Below, one piece after another: positions 34,567 to 44,062 of a DNA stretch of 64,000 bases. How positions within the stretch are numbered: the first letter of the stretch is position 1; each line of letters starts with the position of its first letter. Source of the DNA: Acidovorax sp. GBBC 1281 (GTDB taxonomy: Bacteria > Pseudomonadota > Gammaproteobacteria > Burkholderiales > Burkholderiaceae_C); assembly GCF_028473645.1 (NCBI RefSeq), contig NZ_CP097269.1, forward strand, positions 248,001 through 312,000, in the 5' to 3' direction. The position numbers and the translations under genes are program-made. A model generated the notes under the pieces. The model was not told the DNA's origin. It saw only the letters and a program-made list of their open reading frames with translations, and did not search any database.

Positions 34567-34687
34567 GCCCGGCGCGGTTGGTGCGAGCCGGCGCGGCCGG
34601 GCGCCGTGGCCCTTGGCCGCCCCGTTGGTTAAAGTAGCGGCCCTCGCCCCCAGGGCGCCCTCGATCCCCAACGCGGCAGAAAACCCC

Positions 34688-34939
34688 ATGACCCAGGACC
34701 CGGCTCGACAGAGCGAATTGAAGAAGATGGAGCTGTGCGATGGCTGCGCCGGCATCCAGCGCAACTGGCGCCGCGCCCCCGGCCATGCCGAGCTGGTGCA
34801 GCGCGGCAACCGCAAGGAAGAGCGCGACCACGGCCTCGTCACCATCACCCGCTACCAGTGCGACCGCTGCGGCACGGCGTGGGAGTACGAGAACGACAAA
34901 ACCGACCAGCGCGCCGGCTGGTCCGTGGTGGGGCGCTGA
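34688..34939 (+). CDS. small CxxC protein, unknown function
   Basis: An 83-residue protein with two CxxC knuckles, CDGC near 18 and CDRC near 58, likely a zinc ribbon. Between them are many Arg and Glu residues; the C-terminus is GTAWEYENDKTDQRAG. Not recognised beyond that. Located 121 bp after the channel gene, with repeat copy 3 directly downstream. Confidence 0.68.
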   Translation: MTQDPARQSELKKMELCDGCAGIQRNWRRAPGHAELVQRGNRKEERDHGLVTITRYQCDRCGTAWEYENDKTDQRAGWSVVGR

Positions 34940-34965
34940 AAGCCTGCCACGGCGCGGCAGTCGGA

Positions 34966-35015
34966 TGCTATTAAATGAATAGCAATATGCCCTAGTGGAT
35001 ATTGTGCTGGCGGCC
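34966..35015 (+). repeat. dispersed ~50-bp repeat, copy 3
   Basis: Head TGCTATTAAATGAATAGC, centre ATATGCCCTAGTG, tail TGTGCTGGCGGCC. Full-length and in the same orientation as copies 1, 2, 5 and 6. Confidence 0.85.
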
Positions 35016-35206
35016 TCCGGGAGTCGCCATGCCTTGCCCCGTGAGGTGGCCCGTGCGGCCGCCTTTCCGGCACCGTCCTACGCCCGGGCCCGCGATCGGG
35101 GGCTACAACGGCCACTGGAAGGCGGCGCCTTCGCGTCTGGGTGGGTCACTGCATTCAGGCGCCCGCGCCGTTCGCAGCAACGACGACCCCAAGGAATTCC
35201 GGCCCC

Positions 35207-36256
35207 ATGCTCTTTGCCCGCTCCCCGACCCCCGATCCCGAAACGTCTGCCGACCAGGCCCCGGCCGCGCCCCTGCCCGAGCGCACCGTCGTCGTCATCA
35301 CGGGCGCGTCCAGCGGCATCGGGCACGCCACGGCGCTGGCCTTCGCCCGGCGCGGCGCGTGCATCGTGCTGGCCTCGCGCGATGCGGGCACCCTGTCGGC
35401 GGTGGCGCTGGCCTGCCGGGCCGAAGGCGGCACCGCCATCGGCGTGCCCACCGACGTGACCGATCCCCAGGCCGTGCAGGCCCTGCGGGCCAAGGCGCTG
35501 CGCCATTTCGGCCACATCGACGTGTGGGTGAACAGCGTCGGCGTGGGCGCCGTGGGCCGTTTCGAAGACGTGCCCGTGGCCGCGCACCGCCGCGTGCTGG
35601 AGGCCAACCTGCTGGGCCACCTGCACGGCGCGCACGTCGTGCTGCCGCACTTTCGCGAACGCGGCCGCGGCACGCTGGTCAACCTCATCTCGATGGGCGG
35701 CTGGGTGCCCGCCCCCTATGCGGCCGCCTACACCGCGAGCAAGTTCGGCCTGCGCGGGCTGTCGGAAAGCCTGCGCGCCGAGGTGTCCGACCTGCCCCAC
35801 GTGCACGTGTGCGACGTGGCCCCCACCTTCGTCGATTCGCCGGGCCTCTCGCACGGCGCCAACTACACGGGCCGCAGCATCCGGCCGCCGCTGCCCATGG
35901 TGGACCCGCGCCGCGTGGCCGAGGCCATCGTGGGCCTGTCCACCCGCCCGCGCGACGTGACCTGGCTCGGCGCGCCCGCGCTGCCCGGCCGCCTGGCCCA
36001 TGCGCTGGCGCCGGCCAGCGTGGGCCGCGCGATGCGCTGGCTCACCGATGCGGCGCTGCGGCGCGCGCGCGAAGTGCCCGTGTCCGAAGGCAACCTGTTC
36101 GAGCCGTCGCGCGGCACCGCCATCGACGGCGGCCACCGCGATCATCGCGACAGCCGGCTGGCCGCAGTGGCCGCGCTCGGCGTGGCGGGCCTGGTCTGCG
36201 GCTGGTGGCTGGCCACGCGCGAGACCGCCAGCGACGGCACCGGCCGGCAGCCTTGA
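35207..36256 (+). CDS. SDR family oxidoreductase with C-terminal membrane helix
   Basis: A 349-residue SDR. NAD(P)-binding TGASSGIG, the NNAG-equivalent VNSVGVG, a catalytic Ser in LISMGGW and the YTASK motif are all present. The C-terminus adds about 90 residues to the usual fold and finishes with a predicted transmembrane helix (LAAVAALGVAGLVCGWWLA), suggesting membrane anchoring. ATG at 35207 follows AAGGA at 35191-35195; the earlier in-frame ATG at 35141 lacks a good site. Substrate unknown. Confidence 0.84.
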   Translation: MLFARSPTPDPETSADQAPAAPLPERTVVVITGASSGIGHATALAFARRGACIVLASRDAGTLSAVALACRAEGGTAIGVPTDVTDPQAVQALRAKALRHFGHIDVWVNSVGVGAVGRFEDVPVAAHRRVLEANLLGHLHGAHVVLPHFRERGRGTLVNLISMGGWVPAPYAAAYTASKFGLRGLSESLRAEVSDLPHVHVCDVAPTFVDSPGLSHGANYTGRSIRPPLPMVDPRRVAEAIVGLSTRPRDVTWLGAPALPGRLAHALAPASVGRAMRWLTDAALRRAREVPVSEGNLFEPSRGTAIDGGHRDHRDSRLAAVAALGVAGLVCGWWLATRETASDGTGRQP

Positions 36257-36337
36257 CCTGACGCGCCATGCACCGCAGGGGCCTGTGCGCAAGCCCCCGG
36301 GTGGCTCCCGTTTCGTTGGAACTGAAAGGATGAGTCC

Positions 36338-36709
36338 ATGACCGCTTCCTCGCTCTCCCAGGCCGCGCGCGCCGCGCAGACCTTCACGCTCTATGCGGCC
36401 GGTGGCCGCGTGTACGCCAGCAACGTGCGCGACAAGCTCATCGACCTGGGCGGGCTGACCGAGGCCCAGGGCCGCTACGGCTACGCGCTGGACGGCGGCG
36501 ACCAGGTGGCGCGCGACGGGTTTCCCAGCCCCGAGGACGCGCTGGCGGACATCGCCGGCACCGTCACCTTCCTGTACCTGGACGGGCAGTTCACCGCGCT
36601 CGAAGACCTGTCCGATGGCCGCAGCCCGGACCTGAGCGACGTGCCGCAGATCCAGATCAGCCTGGACGCGCTCGGCCATGGCGAGCCGGCCATCGCCGCC
36701 GATATCTGA
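36338..36709 (+). CDS. hypothetical protein, 123 residues
   Basis: Acidic cytoplasmic protein preceded by GAAAGG. It contains AGGRVYASNVRDKLIDLGG and YALDGGDQVARDGFPSPEDALADI, suggesting a compact globular fold without membrane or signal segments. Not recognised. Eighty-one bases after the SDR gene and possibly co-transcribed. Confidence 0.62.
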   Translation: MTASSLSQAARAAQTFTLYAAGGRVYASNVRDKLIDLGGLTEAQGRYGYALDGGDQVARDGFPSPEDALADIAGTVTFLYLDGQFTALEDLSDGRSPDLSDVPQIQISLDALGHGEPAIAADI

Positions 36710-36790
36710 CCTGACCGTTGGCCCTGGGGACCGCTCCCGCCCCGCGTCCGGGAATTCCCGGTGGACGCTGCCCGGCAGGCCGGCTATGGT

Positions 36791-36809
36791 TTGTGAACGG
36801 TGTTCACAA
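36791..36809. promoter_or_regulatory. palindromic operator, TetR-type, site 1
   Basis: TTGTGAACGGTGTTCACAA: perfect 8-bp arms around a 3-bp centre, 51 bp before the PhnB-like gene. The same element occurs with two differences at 51170-51188, between a TetR gene and a VOC gene. Binding by that TetR protein is inference. Confidence 0.75.
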
Positions 36810-36860
36810 TCGTGATGGGCGCCGCACCCGGCCCCGGCGCGGGCCGCCAGGAGACGACGC

Positions 36861-37289
36861 ATGAAAGTGGAACCCTACCTGTTTTTCGACGGCCGGTGCG
36901 AAGAGGCGCTGGCGTTCTATCGCACGGCCCTGGGCGCGGAGGTCACCGCGCTGATGCGCTTTTCGGACAGCCCCGCCCCGACCGATGCGTCCGGTTGCGC
37001 GGGATCGGCCCCGCCGCCGGGCGACAAGGTCATGCACGCCGCGTTCCGCATCGGCGAGACCACGCTCATGGCTTCCGACGGCATGAACGGTGGGCAGCCC
37101 GTGTTCCAGGGCATGTCGTTGTCGCTCGGCCCGGCCGACGAGGCCGAGGCCCGGCGCCTGTTCGCCGCGCTGTCCGAGGGCGGCCAGGTGCAGGTGCCGC
37201 TGTCGCCCACCTTCTTCTCGCCCGCGTTCGGCATGGTGGCCGACCGGTTCGGGGTGCCGTGGATGGTGGTGTGCACGCCCGCCGCCTGA
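36861..37289 (+). CDS. PhnB-like VOC family protein
   Basis: A 142-residue glyoxalase-fold protein of the PhnB (3-demethylubiquinone methyltransferase-like) group: MKVEPYLFFDGRCEEALAFY, then MASDGMNGGQPVFQGMSLSL and FFSPAFGMVADRFGVPWMV. Enzymatic role is unknown for this group. The start is preceded by AGGAGACG. The palindrome at 36791-36809 is well placed to control its promoter. Confidence 0.88.
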   Translation: MKVEPYLFFDGRCEEALAFYRTALGAEVTALMRFSDSPAPTDASGCAGSAPPPGDKVMHAAFRIGETTLMASDGMNGGQPVFQGMSLSLGPADEAEARRLFAALSEGGQVQVPLSPTFFSPAFGMVADRFGVPWMVVCTPAA

Positions 37290-37364
37290 CCGGACCGCCC
37301 CGATGCCGGGCGCGTGCCATCGCCCCTCCGATTGACCACGACGGCCCCCGCGCCCGCTGAGCCC

Positions 37365-37829
37365 ATGATCGACACGCCCCACATCGCCGACCTGCCCGCC
37401 CGCCCCACGGCGTTCATCCACGTCACCTGCACCCGCGAGGAGATCCAGCACGTCATGGGCCAGGGCGTGCGCGACCTGATGGACGCCATCGCCGCCCAGG
37501 GCGCCTCGCCTGCCGGCCCCTGGTTCACCCACCACCGGCGCCGGCCCACGGACACCTTCGACTTCGAGATCAGCGTGCCTCTGGCCGCGCCCATCGGCCC
37601 GCACGGCCGCATGCAGCCCAGCGAGTGGCCCGCCATGCGCGTGGCCCGCACCGTGCACCGCGGGCGCTATGAAGACCTGGCGGGCGCCTGGGGCGAGTTC
37701 CTGCAATGGATCGAGGGCGAGGGCCTCACGCCCACGGGCGAGCTGTGGGAGTGCTACCTGACCGGGCCCGAGACCGGCTCGGACCCCACCGCCTGGCGCA
37801 CGGAGCTGAACCAGCCGCTGCAGGATTGA
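37365..37829 (+). CDS. GyrI-like/AraC effector-binding-type domain protein
   Basis: A 154-residue protein resembling the GyrI-like small-molecule-binding domain: AFIHVTCTREEIQHVMGQGVRDL, FDFEISVPL, VARTVHRGRYEDLAGAWGEFLQWI and a final WECYLTGPETGSDPTAWRTEL, all typical of the fold. It has no DNA-binding domain. ATG at 37365 sits 75 bp behind the PhnB-like gene, so they may share a transcript. Confidence 0.82.
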   Translation: MIDTPHIADLPARPTAFIHVTCTREEIQHVMGQGVRDLMDAIAAQGASPAGPWFTHHRRRPTDTFDFEISVPLAAPIGPHGRMQPSEWPAMRVARTVHRGRYEDLAGAWGEFLQWIEGEGLTPTGELWECYLTGPETGSDPTAWRTELNQPLQD

Positions 37830-38159
37830 GCGGCCTGCCAGCTGCGTTGGGGCGGCTTGCTATTGAATCGATAGCAATGCAGGCATGCAAATCGCCGGCA
37901 TGGACTGGTTTTTCCTTGAAATGCAGGCTTGGAATGGCATGGCAGTGCGGACCCGTCCCGTCCCTGCGGCATGATCCGCGCGCAGGCCACTGTTCCATCC
38001 CCGCACCAGTCTGTCCTGCCGCGCCCGCGTTGCAGCGCCGCCGGCCGCCCCCATGTGCAGTGCCAGACCATGCCGCCGCATGGCCCGCGCCACGCCGGTC
38101 GCACCCCACCGTGCACGCCGGCCGCCGGGGCCGCGCGCGGCGCCACCCAGGAGCTTTCC
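37830..38159. other. 330-bp intergenic stretch with partial repeat
   Basis: No supported gene. Contains the truncated repeat copy at 37858-37880 and, just before the pirin ATG, an AGGAG ribosome-binding site (around 38150). Confidence 0.5.
37858..37880 (+). repeat. dispersed repeat, partial copy 4 (head only)
   Basis: TGCTATTGAATCGATAGCA matches the palindromic head of the dispersed repeat; the CCCTAG centre and GCTGG tail are not recognisable. Confidence 0.55.
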
Positions 38160-39224
<1,065 letters not shown>

Positions 39225-39317
39225 TCGGACTGTCATTTTTTGTGTGCAAATGGTTATTGCCGTGGGATGGAGAGGCCCGATTTAGCATTTGTGTTCCCTC
39301 ACTACCGGAGTCGATGG

Positions 39318-39782
39318 ATGGGGCAGTGCTACGCCGCAGGCGATTTCAAAAAATACTTCAACGAGAACATGCAGGATTTGGGCTTGCCCGTGCCGTCCAC
39401 GCTGTTTGATACCTACAACACGGCCCTCAGCACGGCCTCGACGATGGTGGGGACCCTGGCCACGCTGGGCAAAGGCGCCACGATGGCTGAACTGGTCGGC
39501 GCCACTGTGGGTCTGGAAAAGCTGGCGGTGGCTGCCTCCATCGGGGCCTCCGCGTACACCGGAGCGGCCATCGGCAGCATCGCGGTGGCTGCGGGGCGCT
39601 CACTCGGCTGTGGATCACGCATGTCCGATCTTTTCGTGATGGCTCGCCAGAACAAACTGGAGTTCGATGGGCTGGCAGCCTTCTATGCCAACAACCCCCA
39701 GGTCATCCAGAAAAATCATCCGGGCCGGGCACGCTTTGGAATGCAAGCCAAAATCGCTCCGTCCAATTTCAGCTATGCGTGA
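39318..39782 (+). CDS. candidate glycine-zipper membrane toxin, unknown family
   Basis: About 154 residues. The middle is Gly/Ala-rich and hydrophobic (MAELVGATVGLEKLAVAAS, AYTGAAIGSIAVAAGRSLG), a pattern of small-residue repeats like a glycine zipper, and no signal peptide is visible. It starts MGQCYAAGDFKKYF; ATG at 39318 has GGAG seven bases upstream. In-frame alternatives at 39267 and 39240 would add up to 26 residues. The gene is less GC-rich than the neighbours. It overlaps a 53-residue membrane protein by one base. A toxin role is inference. Confidence 0.6.
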   Translation: MGQCYAAGDFKKYFNENMQDLGLPVPSTLFDTYNTALSTASTMVGTLATLGKGATMAELVGATVGLEKLAVAASIGASAYTGAAIGSIAVAAGRSLGCGSRMSDLFVMARQNKLEFDGLAAFYANNPQVIQKNHPGRARFGMQAKIAPSNFSYA

Positions 39783-39943
39783 TGAATAGCCTTCTATTCC
39801 TGCTGCTTTGCATCGTGTTGGCGGTGCTCGCTTGGGGCGCTTTCCAGTTTCTGGGGCAGTACGCATTTTTGCTCATGGTGGTCGTCGTCGTGGCGTTGCT
39901 TGTCAGCAAGGTGGGAAAACCGAAGTTCAGGCAGAAAAAGTAG
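39782..39943 (+). CDS. 53-residue membrane protein coupled to 39318-39782
   Basis: Starts MNSLLFLLLC and has two hydrophobic segments (about 3-21 and 28-42) followed by a basic tail, KVGKPKFRQKK, so probably an inner-membrane hairpin. Its ATG shares one base with the TGA of the preceding gene (TGATG), implying co-translation. Small membrane proteins coupled to membrane-active toxins are often immunity proteins; here that is inference only. Confidence 0.6.
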   Translation: MNSLLFLLLCIVLAVLAWGAFQFLGQYAFLLMVVVVVALLVSKVGKPKFRQKK

Positions 39944-40100
39944 CCGTTCGTGGAATCGGGGAACTGCTGCGAGGCCGTTTTCCGGGTGATCTGGCTGCGG
40001 GCACCCATGGCGCGCGCGTTGCTCGACAATGCAGGCCTGCACCGCCGGGCGCACGCCGCCCGGCTTCGACGATCCACCGACCTGTCCGGACCCTCCCTCC

Positions 40101-40571
40101 ATGAACATCTCCAAAGACACCGCCGTCACCTTGAGCTACAAGGTCACCACGCCGCAGGGCAAGCCGCTCGATTCCGGCCACATGGCATACCTGCACGGCG
40201 GCTACGACGGCATTTTTCCGAAGGTGGAGGCCGTGCTGGACGGCCAGGCCACCGGTTTCGCCACCACGCTGGACCTGACCGCGGCCGAGGCCTTCGGCGA
40301 GCGTGACGAAAGCCTGGTGCGCACCATCCCCAAGAGCGAGTTCCCGCCCGGCGTGAAGGTGGGCGGCCAGCTGCGCGGCGCGGGCAACGACGGGCGCGAG
40401 CACGTGTTCAACGTGGTCAAGATCAAGGGCCCCGAGGTGCACCTGGACGGCAACCACCCGCTGGCCGGCCAGGCGCTGCGCTTTTCCTGCAAGGTGACCG
40501 AGGTGCGGCCGGCTTCGCCGGAAGAAGTCGTGCACCGCCACGTGCACGGCGGGCACGGCCACCACCACTGA
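40101..40571 (+). CDS. SlyD-like FKBP-type peptidyl-prolyl isomerase
   Basis: A 156-residue FKBP-type PPIase with the SlyD architecture: an FKBP core (TAVTLSYKVTTPQGKPLDS, LHGGYDGIFPKVEAVLDGQ) with an inserted IF domain (AEAFGERDESLV) and the closing NHPLAGQALRFSCKVTEV. The C-terminus is His-rich (HVHGGHGHHH), resembling the metal-binding tail of SlyD. Acts as a folding helper and possibly in metal handling. Confidence 0.9.
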   Translation: MNISKDTAVTLSYKVTTPQGKPLDSGHMAYLHGGYDGIFPKVEAVLDGQATGFATTLDLTAAEAFGERDESLVRTIPKSEFPPGVKVGGQLRGAGNDGREHVFNVVKIKGPEVHLDGNHPLAGQALRFSCKVTEVRPASPEEVVHRHVHGGHGHHH

Positions 40572-40591
40572 TCGGGGCGTTCATGGGCATT

Positions 40592-40641
40592 TGCTATTAA
40601 AAATATAGCGAAATGCCTTAGTGTTGATTGCGCTGGCGGCC
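40592..40641 (+). repeat. dispersed ~50-bp repeat, copy 5
   Basis: Head TGCTATTAAAAATATAGC, centre AAATGCCTTAGTG, tail TGCGCTGGCGGCC. Full-length, between slyD-like and the fimbrial operon end. Confidence 0.85.
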
Positions 40642-40688
40642 TGTTCGGCTGGATTTTCGGGACGGACGGGCTGGATGGGTGGTGCGGC

Positions 40689-41693
40689 TCAGAACTGCAC
40701 GTCCACCACCACGTTGTCCAGGTAGGTGCCCTCCACCGGCGCGGCCTGGTCGGGGTACACGCGGGCGCGGTACGGAAACACGTGCGACCCCGTGCCGTTG
40801 GCGATGCCGCCCGCCGGGCCGGACGTGGCCTGGCTGCTGGACACGCGGGAGCCGACGGTCGTGCCCCAGGGCGTGGTGCCCGCGCCGAAGAAGATGTCGT
40901 AGGCCAGCCGGTTGCTGCCGTTGGCCATCTGGCGCCGCCCGCCGCTCGGGTTGCTGCCCGGCCCCAGGCCGACGGTGTAGACCATGCCGGTGGTGCACAC
41001 CATCGCCACCTGCGACGCGGCCTCGCCGAAGCCCGTGGGCAGCGCGGCGCTGCCGAAGTTGATCGCCCCGGGCGTGATGAGGCAGTCGTTGTTCACCTGC
41101 AGTTCCACCGTCACGGTGCGCGTGGCCGTGCCGGCGTACACCGTGCCCAGGCAGGTGGCGAGCAGGCCCGCGCCGTCGCACAGGTTGTAGGTCCAGGCCA
41201 GCCGCAGGGTGTCGCGGTAGGTGCCGGCCGGGACGTTGGCGTTCAGCGTGGCGATCTGCAGCGGCACGGTGGCCTTGCGGTTGGGCAGCAGGGTGAGGAT
41301 GTTGGCCCCGGTGGCGTTGATCACCAGCAGGCCCGACGAATAGATGAGCCCGCTGCCGTTGCCCGCCTGGTAGCCGATGGCCTTGGTGCTGTCGCTGATG
41401 TTGCGCAGCAAAAAGCCGTTGTCGCTGGTGAGCGTGGCCCGCAGCAGGCTGTCGGTGGACAGCAACGACAGCAGCCCGGAGCCGCAGGTGATGGAGAAGC
41501 TGCCCGGTGTGGTCAGACTGCCGTCGCGCACGGCGAACGAGGACGCCGAGCCCAGCGAGGCGCCGGTTTCCGCATAGCTGCAGACGGCGGCGAACGCCGG
41601 CGCGCCCGCCCCCAGGGCCGCCAGGGCGAGCAGGGGGCGCACGGTACGCGCCACCCCGGCGAGGCAACAGGGCCGACGGCCGGACGGGGTCAC
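40689..41693 (-). CDS. spore coat U domain (SCPU) fimbrial tip protein
   Basis: A 334-residue exported protein with a signal peptide (VRPLLALAALGAGAPAFA) and two SCPU-type immunoglobulin-like pilin domains, each with a Cys pair: AVCSYAETG...SITCG and DCLITPGAINFGSAALP...MVCTTG. The two-domain size matches a CsuE-like tip adhesin. GTG at 41693 overlaps the usher stop (GTGA). It is the last gene of the operon. Confidence 0.85.
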   Translation of the reverse strand: MTPSGRRPCCLAGVARTVRPLLALAALGAGAPAFAAVCSYAETGASLGSASSFAVRDGSLTTPGSFSITCGSGLLSLLSTDSLLRATLTSDNGFLLRNISDSTKAIGYQAGNGSGLIYSSGLLVINATGANILTLLPNRKATVPLQIATLNANVPAGTYRDTLRLAWTYNLCDGAGLLATCLGTVYAGTATRTVTVELQVNNDCLITPGAINFGSAALPTGFGEAASQVAMVCTTGMVYTVGLGPGSNPSGGRRQMANGSNRLAYDIFFGAGTTPWGTTVGSRVSSSQATSGPAGGIANGTGSHVFPYRARVYPDQAAPVEGTYLDNVVVDVQF

Positions 41694-44062
41694 GATTGCA
41701 TCTCCGGGCCGGCGTCGGCCGGCGCGTCGCCCGTGCGGCACACCACGCGCAGGTCGCGCGTGCCGGCGTAGGCCTGTTCGCTGAATGCGCCGCGGCACAC
41801 CTCTCCGTCCGGCAGGCGGGCCACCAGCGTGTTGCGGGCCTGCAGCGCGGTGAGGTACACCACGCCGTCCCAGCCCACCACCGTGGGCACGTTGCCCTGC
41901 TCGTGGACCACGGCGGTGCCGGCCGGCAGCGGCGCGCCCCGGCCGTCCACCAGCGTGATGGTGGCGGTGCGCACGCGCATCACCGGCAGCCGCACCAGGG
42001 TGCCGGTGCCGCGCGCCACCGCCACGCGCTTTTCCAGGCTGGGGGTGTGCACGTCCGCCGGCAGCGCCAGCGGGTCGATCTCGTAGCGGCCTTCGTAGTA
42101 GGCCGGCACCTCCGGCACGAGCAGGTAGCCGCGGGCGTTGGTGCGGCCGACCCGCTGGTGGTTGAAGAGCACCGGCACGTCCGCCATGCCGTCCGTGGAC
42201 ACCAGCGCGAAGCCGTCGCTGATGCGGTTGGAGGCGAAGGCGTAGCCGTCCATCAGCCCGATCGATCCGGCCGCGCCCGCGAAGCGCGTGCCGTGGCCGG
42301 CCATGCCGTAGGCGCCGCCCTGCACCGTCATGCTGTCGCCGCGGTAGAGCGCCGAGGCCTGGCTGTAGCGGTTCGCCTGGCCGCCCACGGTGTGGCCCAG
42401 GTTCCAGCCGAAGCCGCCGTCTGACGGCACGGTGCGCTGCACGCTGGCCTGGGCCTGCGTGGTGCCGTCGCCGTAGCGGGCCACGGCGGTCTGCGCGCTC
42501 GACTGCGGCCCGAGCACGTAGGTGAGCTGCAGGCGCATCTGCGTCTGGCCCGTCTCCAGGGTGCGGCCGGCGGTGAACGACAGGTAGCTGCGGTCCCCGA
42601 GCGGCGTGCTGTAGCCGGCGTAGGCCAGCCGGCTGCGCTGGCCCTCGCGGCTTTGCAGGTCCACCCAGCCCACGCTGAACGAGCCGCGCGCCACGTTCAG
42701 GCTGGCATCGAGCTGCCGCGTGCGGCGCGGCAGTTGAAAGCCGTCATCGGCGTAGGTGCTGGCATCGCCGTAGCCGGGCGTGCGCTGCAGCTGCTGCATG
42801 GAAATGCCGCCGCCCGTGCTCTGGAACTGGTAGCCCAGGCCGACTTGCCAGCCGCCGCGATCGCGCTGCGCCTGCCCCCGCGTGACGGAGGCATTGGCGA
42901 CCCCCAGCAGGCCCAGCCGCAGCAGCCCGCCCGCGCCGGCCACGCCGAGCCCGCGGCCCGCCTGCGCCTGGGTTTCCAGGGTGAACGCCTCGGTGATGCC
43001 CTGGCGGTACACGCCGGAGGCCAGCGGCCGGCCGTAGGACAGGCTGCGAAAACCGTAGGCGCGCCGCAGCGCCCCCAGCGACAGCGAGTAGTCGGTCCAG
43101 CCCGGGCGCAGCAGCTGCGTGTTGACGTAGAACGGCACCGAGGTCAGCACCTGCCGCCCCTGCGCGTCGGTGGTCACCACCGAGGCCGTGCCCGAGCCGT
43201 TCACCGTGGGCAGCTCGCCCAGCGTGAACGGGCCCGGCGCGACGGCCCGGTTGGCCGCGCGAAAGCCGTTGATGAACACGTCCACCGCCGAGGGCACGGC
43301 CGCCTGGCCCGAGAAGGCGGGCAGCGGATAGGTCACCAGGTCGGGCCGGATGCTGAAGTTGCGTGACCACTGCACGCCGCCCATCCGCACGGGCGTGCTC
43401 CACTGCAGCGAGCCGGTGATGACGTCGCCGTACACGGTCTGCGTGGCCTCCTGCGTCTCGGGCCGGGTCCACTGCGTGTCGTAGCGCACGAAGCCGGTCG
43501 ACATGCCGGTGGCGCCGCGGCGCAGGATGCCGGTGCTGGACACCACGCCGGGCTCGCCGAAGTACCGGGCCTCGGACCAGACCGACGAGGTGGTGCGGCC
43601 CTGCGTGGTCATGGTGTAGGCGTCGTAGTTGAACAGCAGGCCGCTGCCTCCGCCCAGCGGCAGCTGCGTGCGGCTGTGGTCGGCCAGGTCCTGCATCGGC
43701 AGCCACTCGGGCGGCACCTGCAGCAGCAGGCGCTGGCCCAGGCTGTCGTACTGCGCCGAGACGCCGGGCAGGGTGTCCACGGCCACGGGAGCGCCGTCCG
43801 GCTCGGGGGTCTGCAGGGACAGCTCGCGCAGCGTTTCCGCATCGATCTCGTAGTGGGGGCCGCTGTGCTGCACCTTGACGACCTCGCCGGTGGTCCTTCC
43901 GTTGACCACGATCTCCAGGAACAGGGTGACCGGGGCGCCGGCATGCGCGTCCGGCACCGGATAGTCGCTGGCGCTGAGCAGGCGCGGCAGGCATGCCGCC
44001 AGCACCCCCCACCGGGCGATGCGGGTGCGCAGCGGAGAGGGGCGCGGTTCATTGCGATGCAC
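41690..44062 (-). CDS. fimbrial outer membrane usher protein
   Basis: A 790-residue usher that secretes and assembles pilus subunits across the outer membrane. It shows the N-terminal domain (LFLEIVVNG), the 24-strand barrel with DVFINGFRAANRAVAPGPFTL as the plug region, and C-terminal domains (GRTNARGYLLVPEVPAYYEGRY, RVAVARGTGTLVRLPV). The sequence resembles archaic (CsuD-like) ushers. Overlaps the chaperone gene by 14 bp and the tip gene by four. Confidence 0.92.
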   Translation of the reverse strand: MHRNEPRPSPLRTRIARWGVLAACLPRLLSASDYPVPDAHAGAPVTLFLEIVVNGRTTGEVVKVQHSGPHYEIDAETLRELSLQTPEPDGAPVAVDTLPGVSAQYDSLGQRLLLQVPPEWLPMQDLADHSRTQLPLGGGSGLLFNYDAYTMTTQGRTTSSVWSEARYFGEPGVVSSTGILRRGATGMSTGFVRYDTQWTRPETQEATQTVYGDVITGSLQWSTPVRMGGVQWSRNFSIRPDLVTYPLPAFSGQAAVPSAVDVFINGFRAANRAVAPGPFTLGELPTVNGSGTASVVTTDAQGRQVLTSVPFYVNTQLLRPGWTDYSLSLGALRRAYGFRSLSYGRPLASGVYRQGITEAFTLETQAQAGRGLGVAGAGGLLRLGLLGVANASVTRGQAQRDRGGWQVGLGYQFQSTGGGISMQQLQRTPGYGDASTYADDGFQLPRRTRQLDASLNVARGSFSVGWVDLQSREGQRSRLAYAGYSTPLGDRSYLSFTAGRTLETGQTQMRLQLTYVLGPQSSAQTAVARYGDGTTQAQASVQRTVPSDGGFGWNLGHTVGGQANRYSQASALYRGDSMTVQGGAYGMAGHGTRFAGAAGSIGLMDGYAFASNRISDGFALVSTDGMADVPVLFNHQRVGRTNARGYLLVPEVPAYYEGRYEIDPLALPADVHTPSLEKRVAVARGTGTLVRLPVMRVRTATITLVDGRGAPLPAGTAVVHEQGNVPTVVGWDGVVYLTALQARNTLVARLPDGEVCRGAFSEQAYAGTRDLRVVCRTGDAPADAGPEMQS

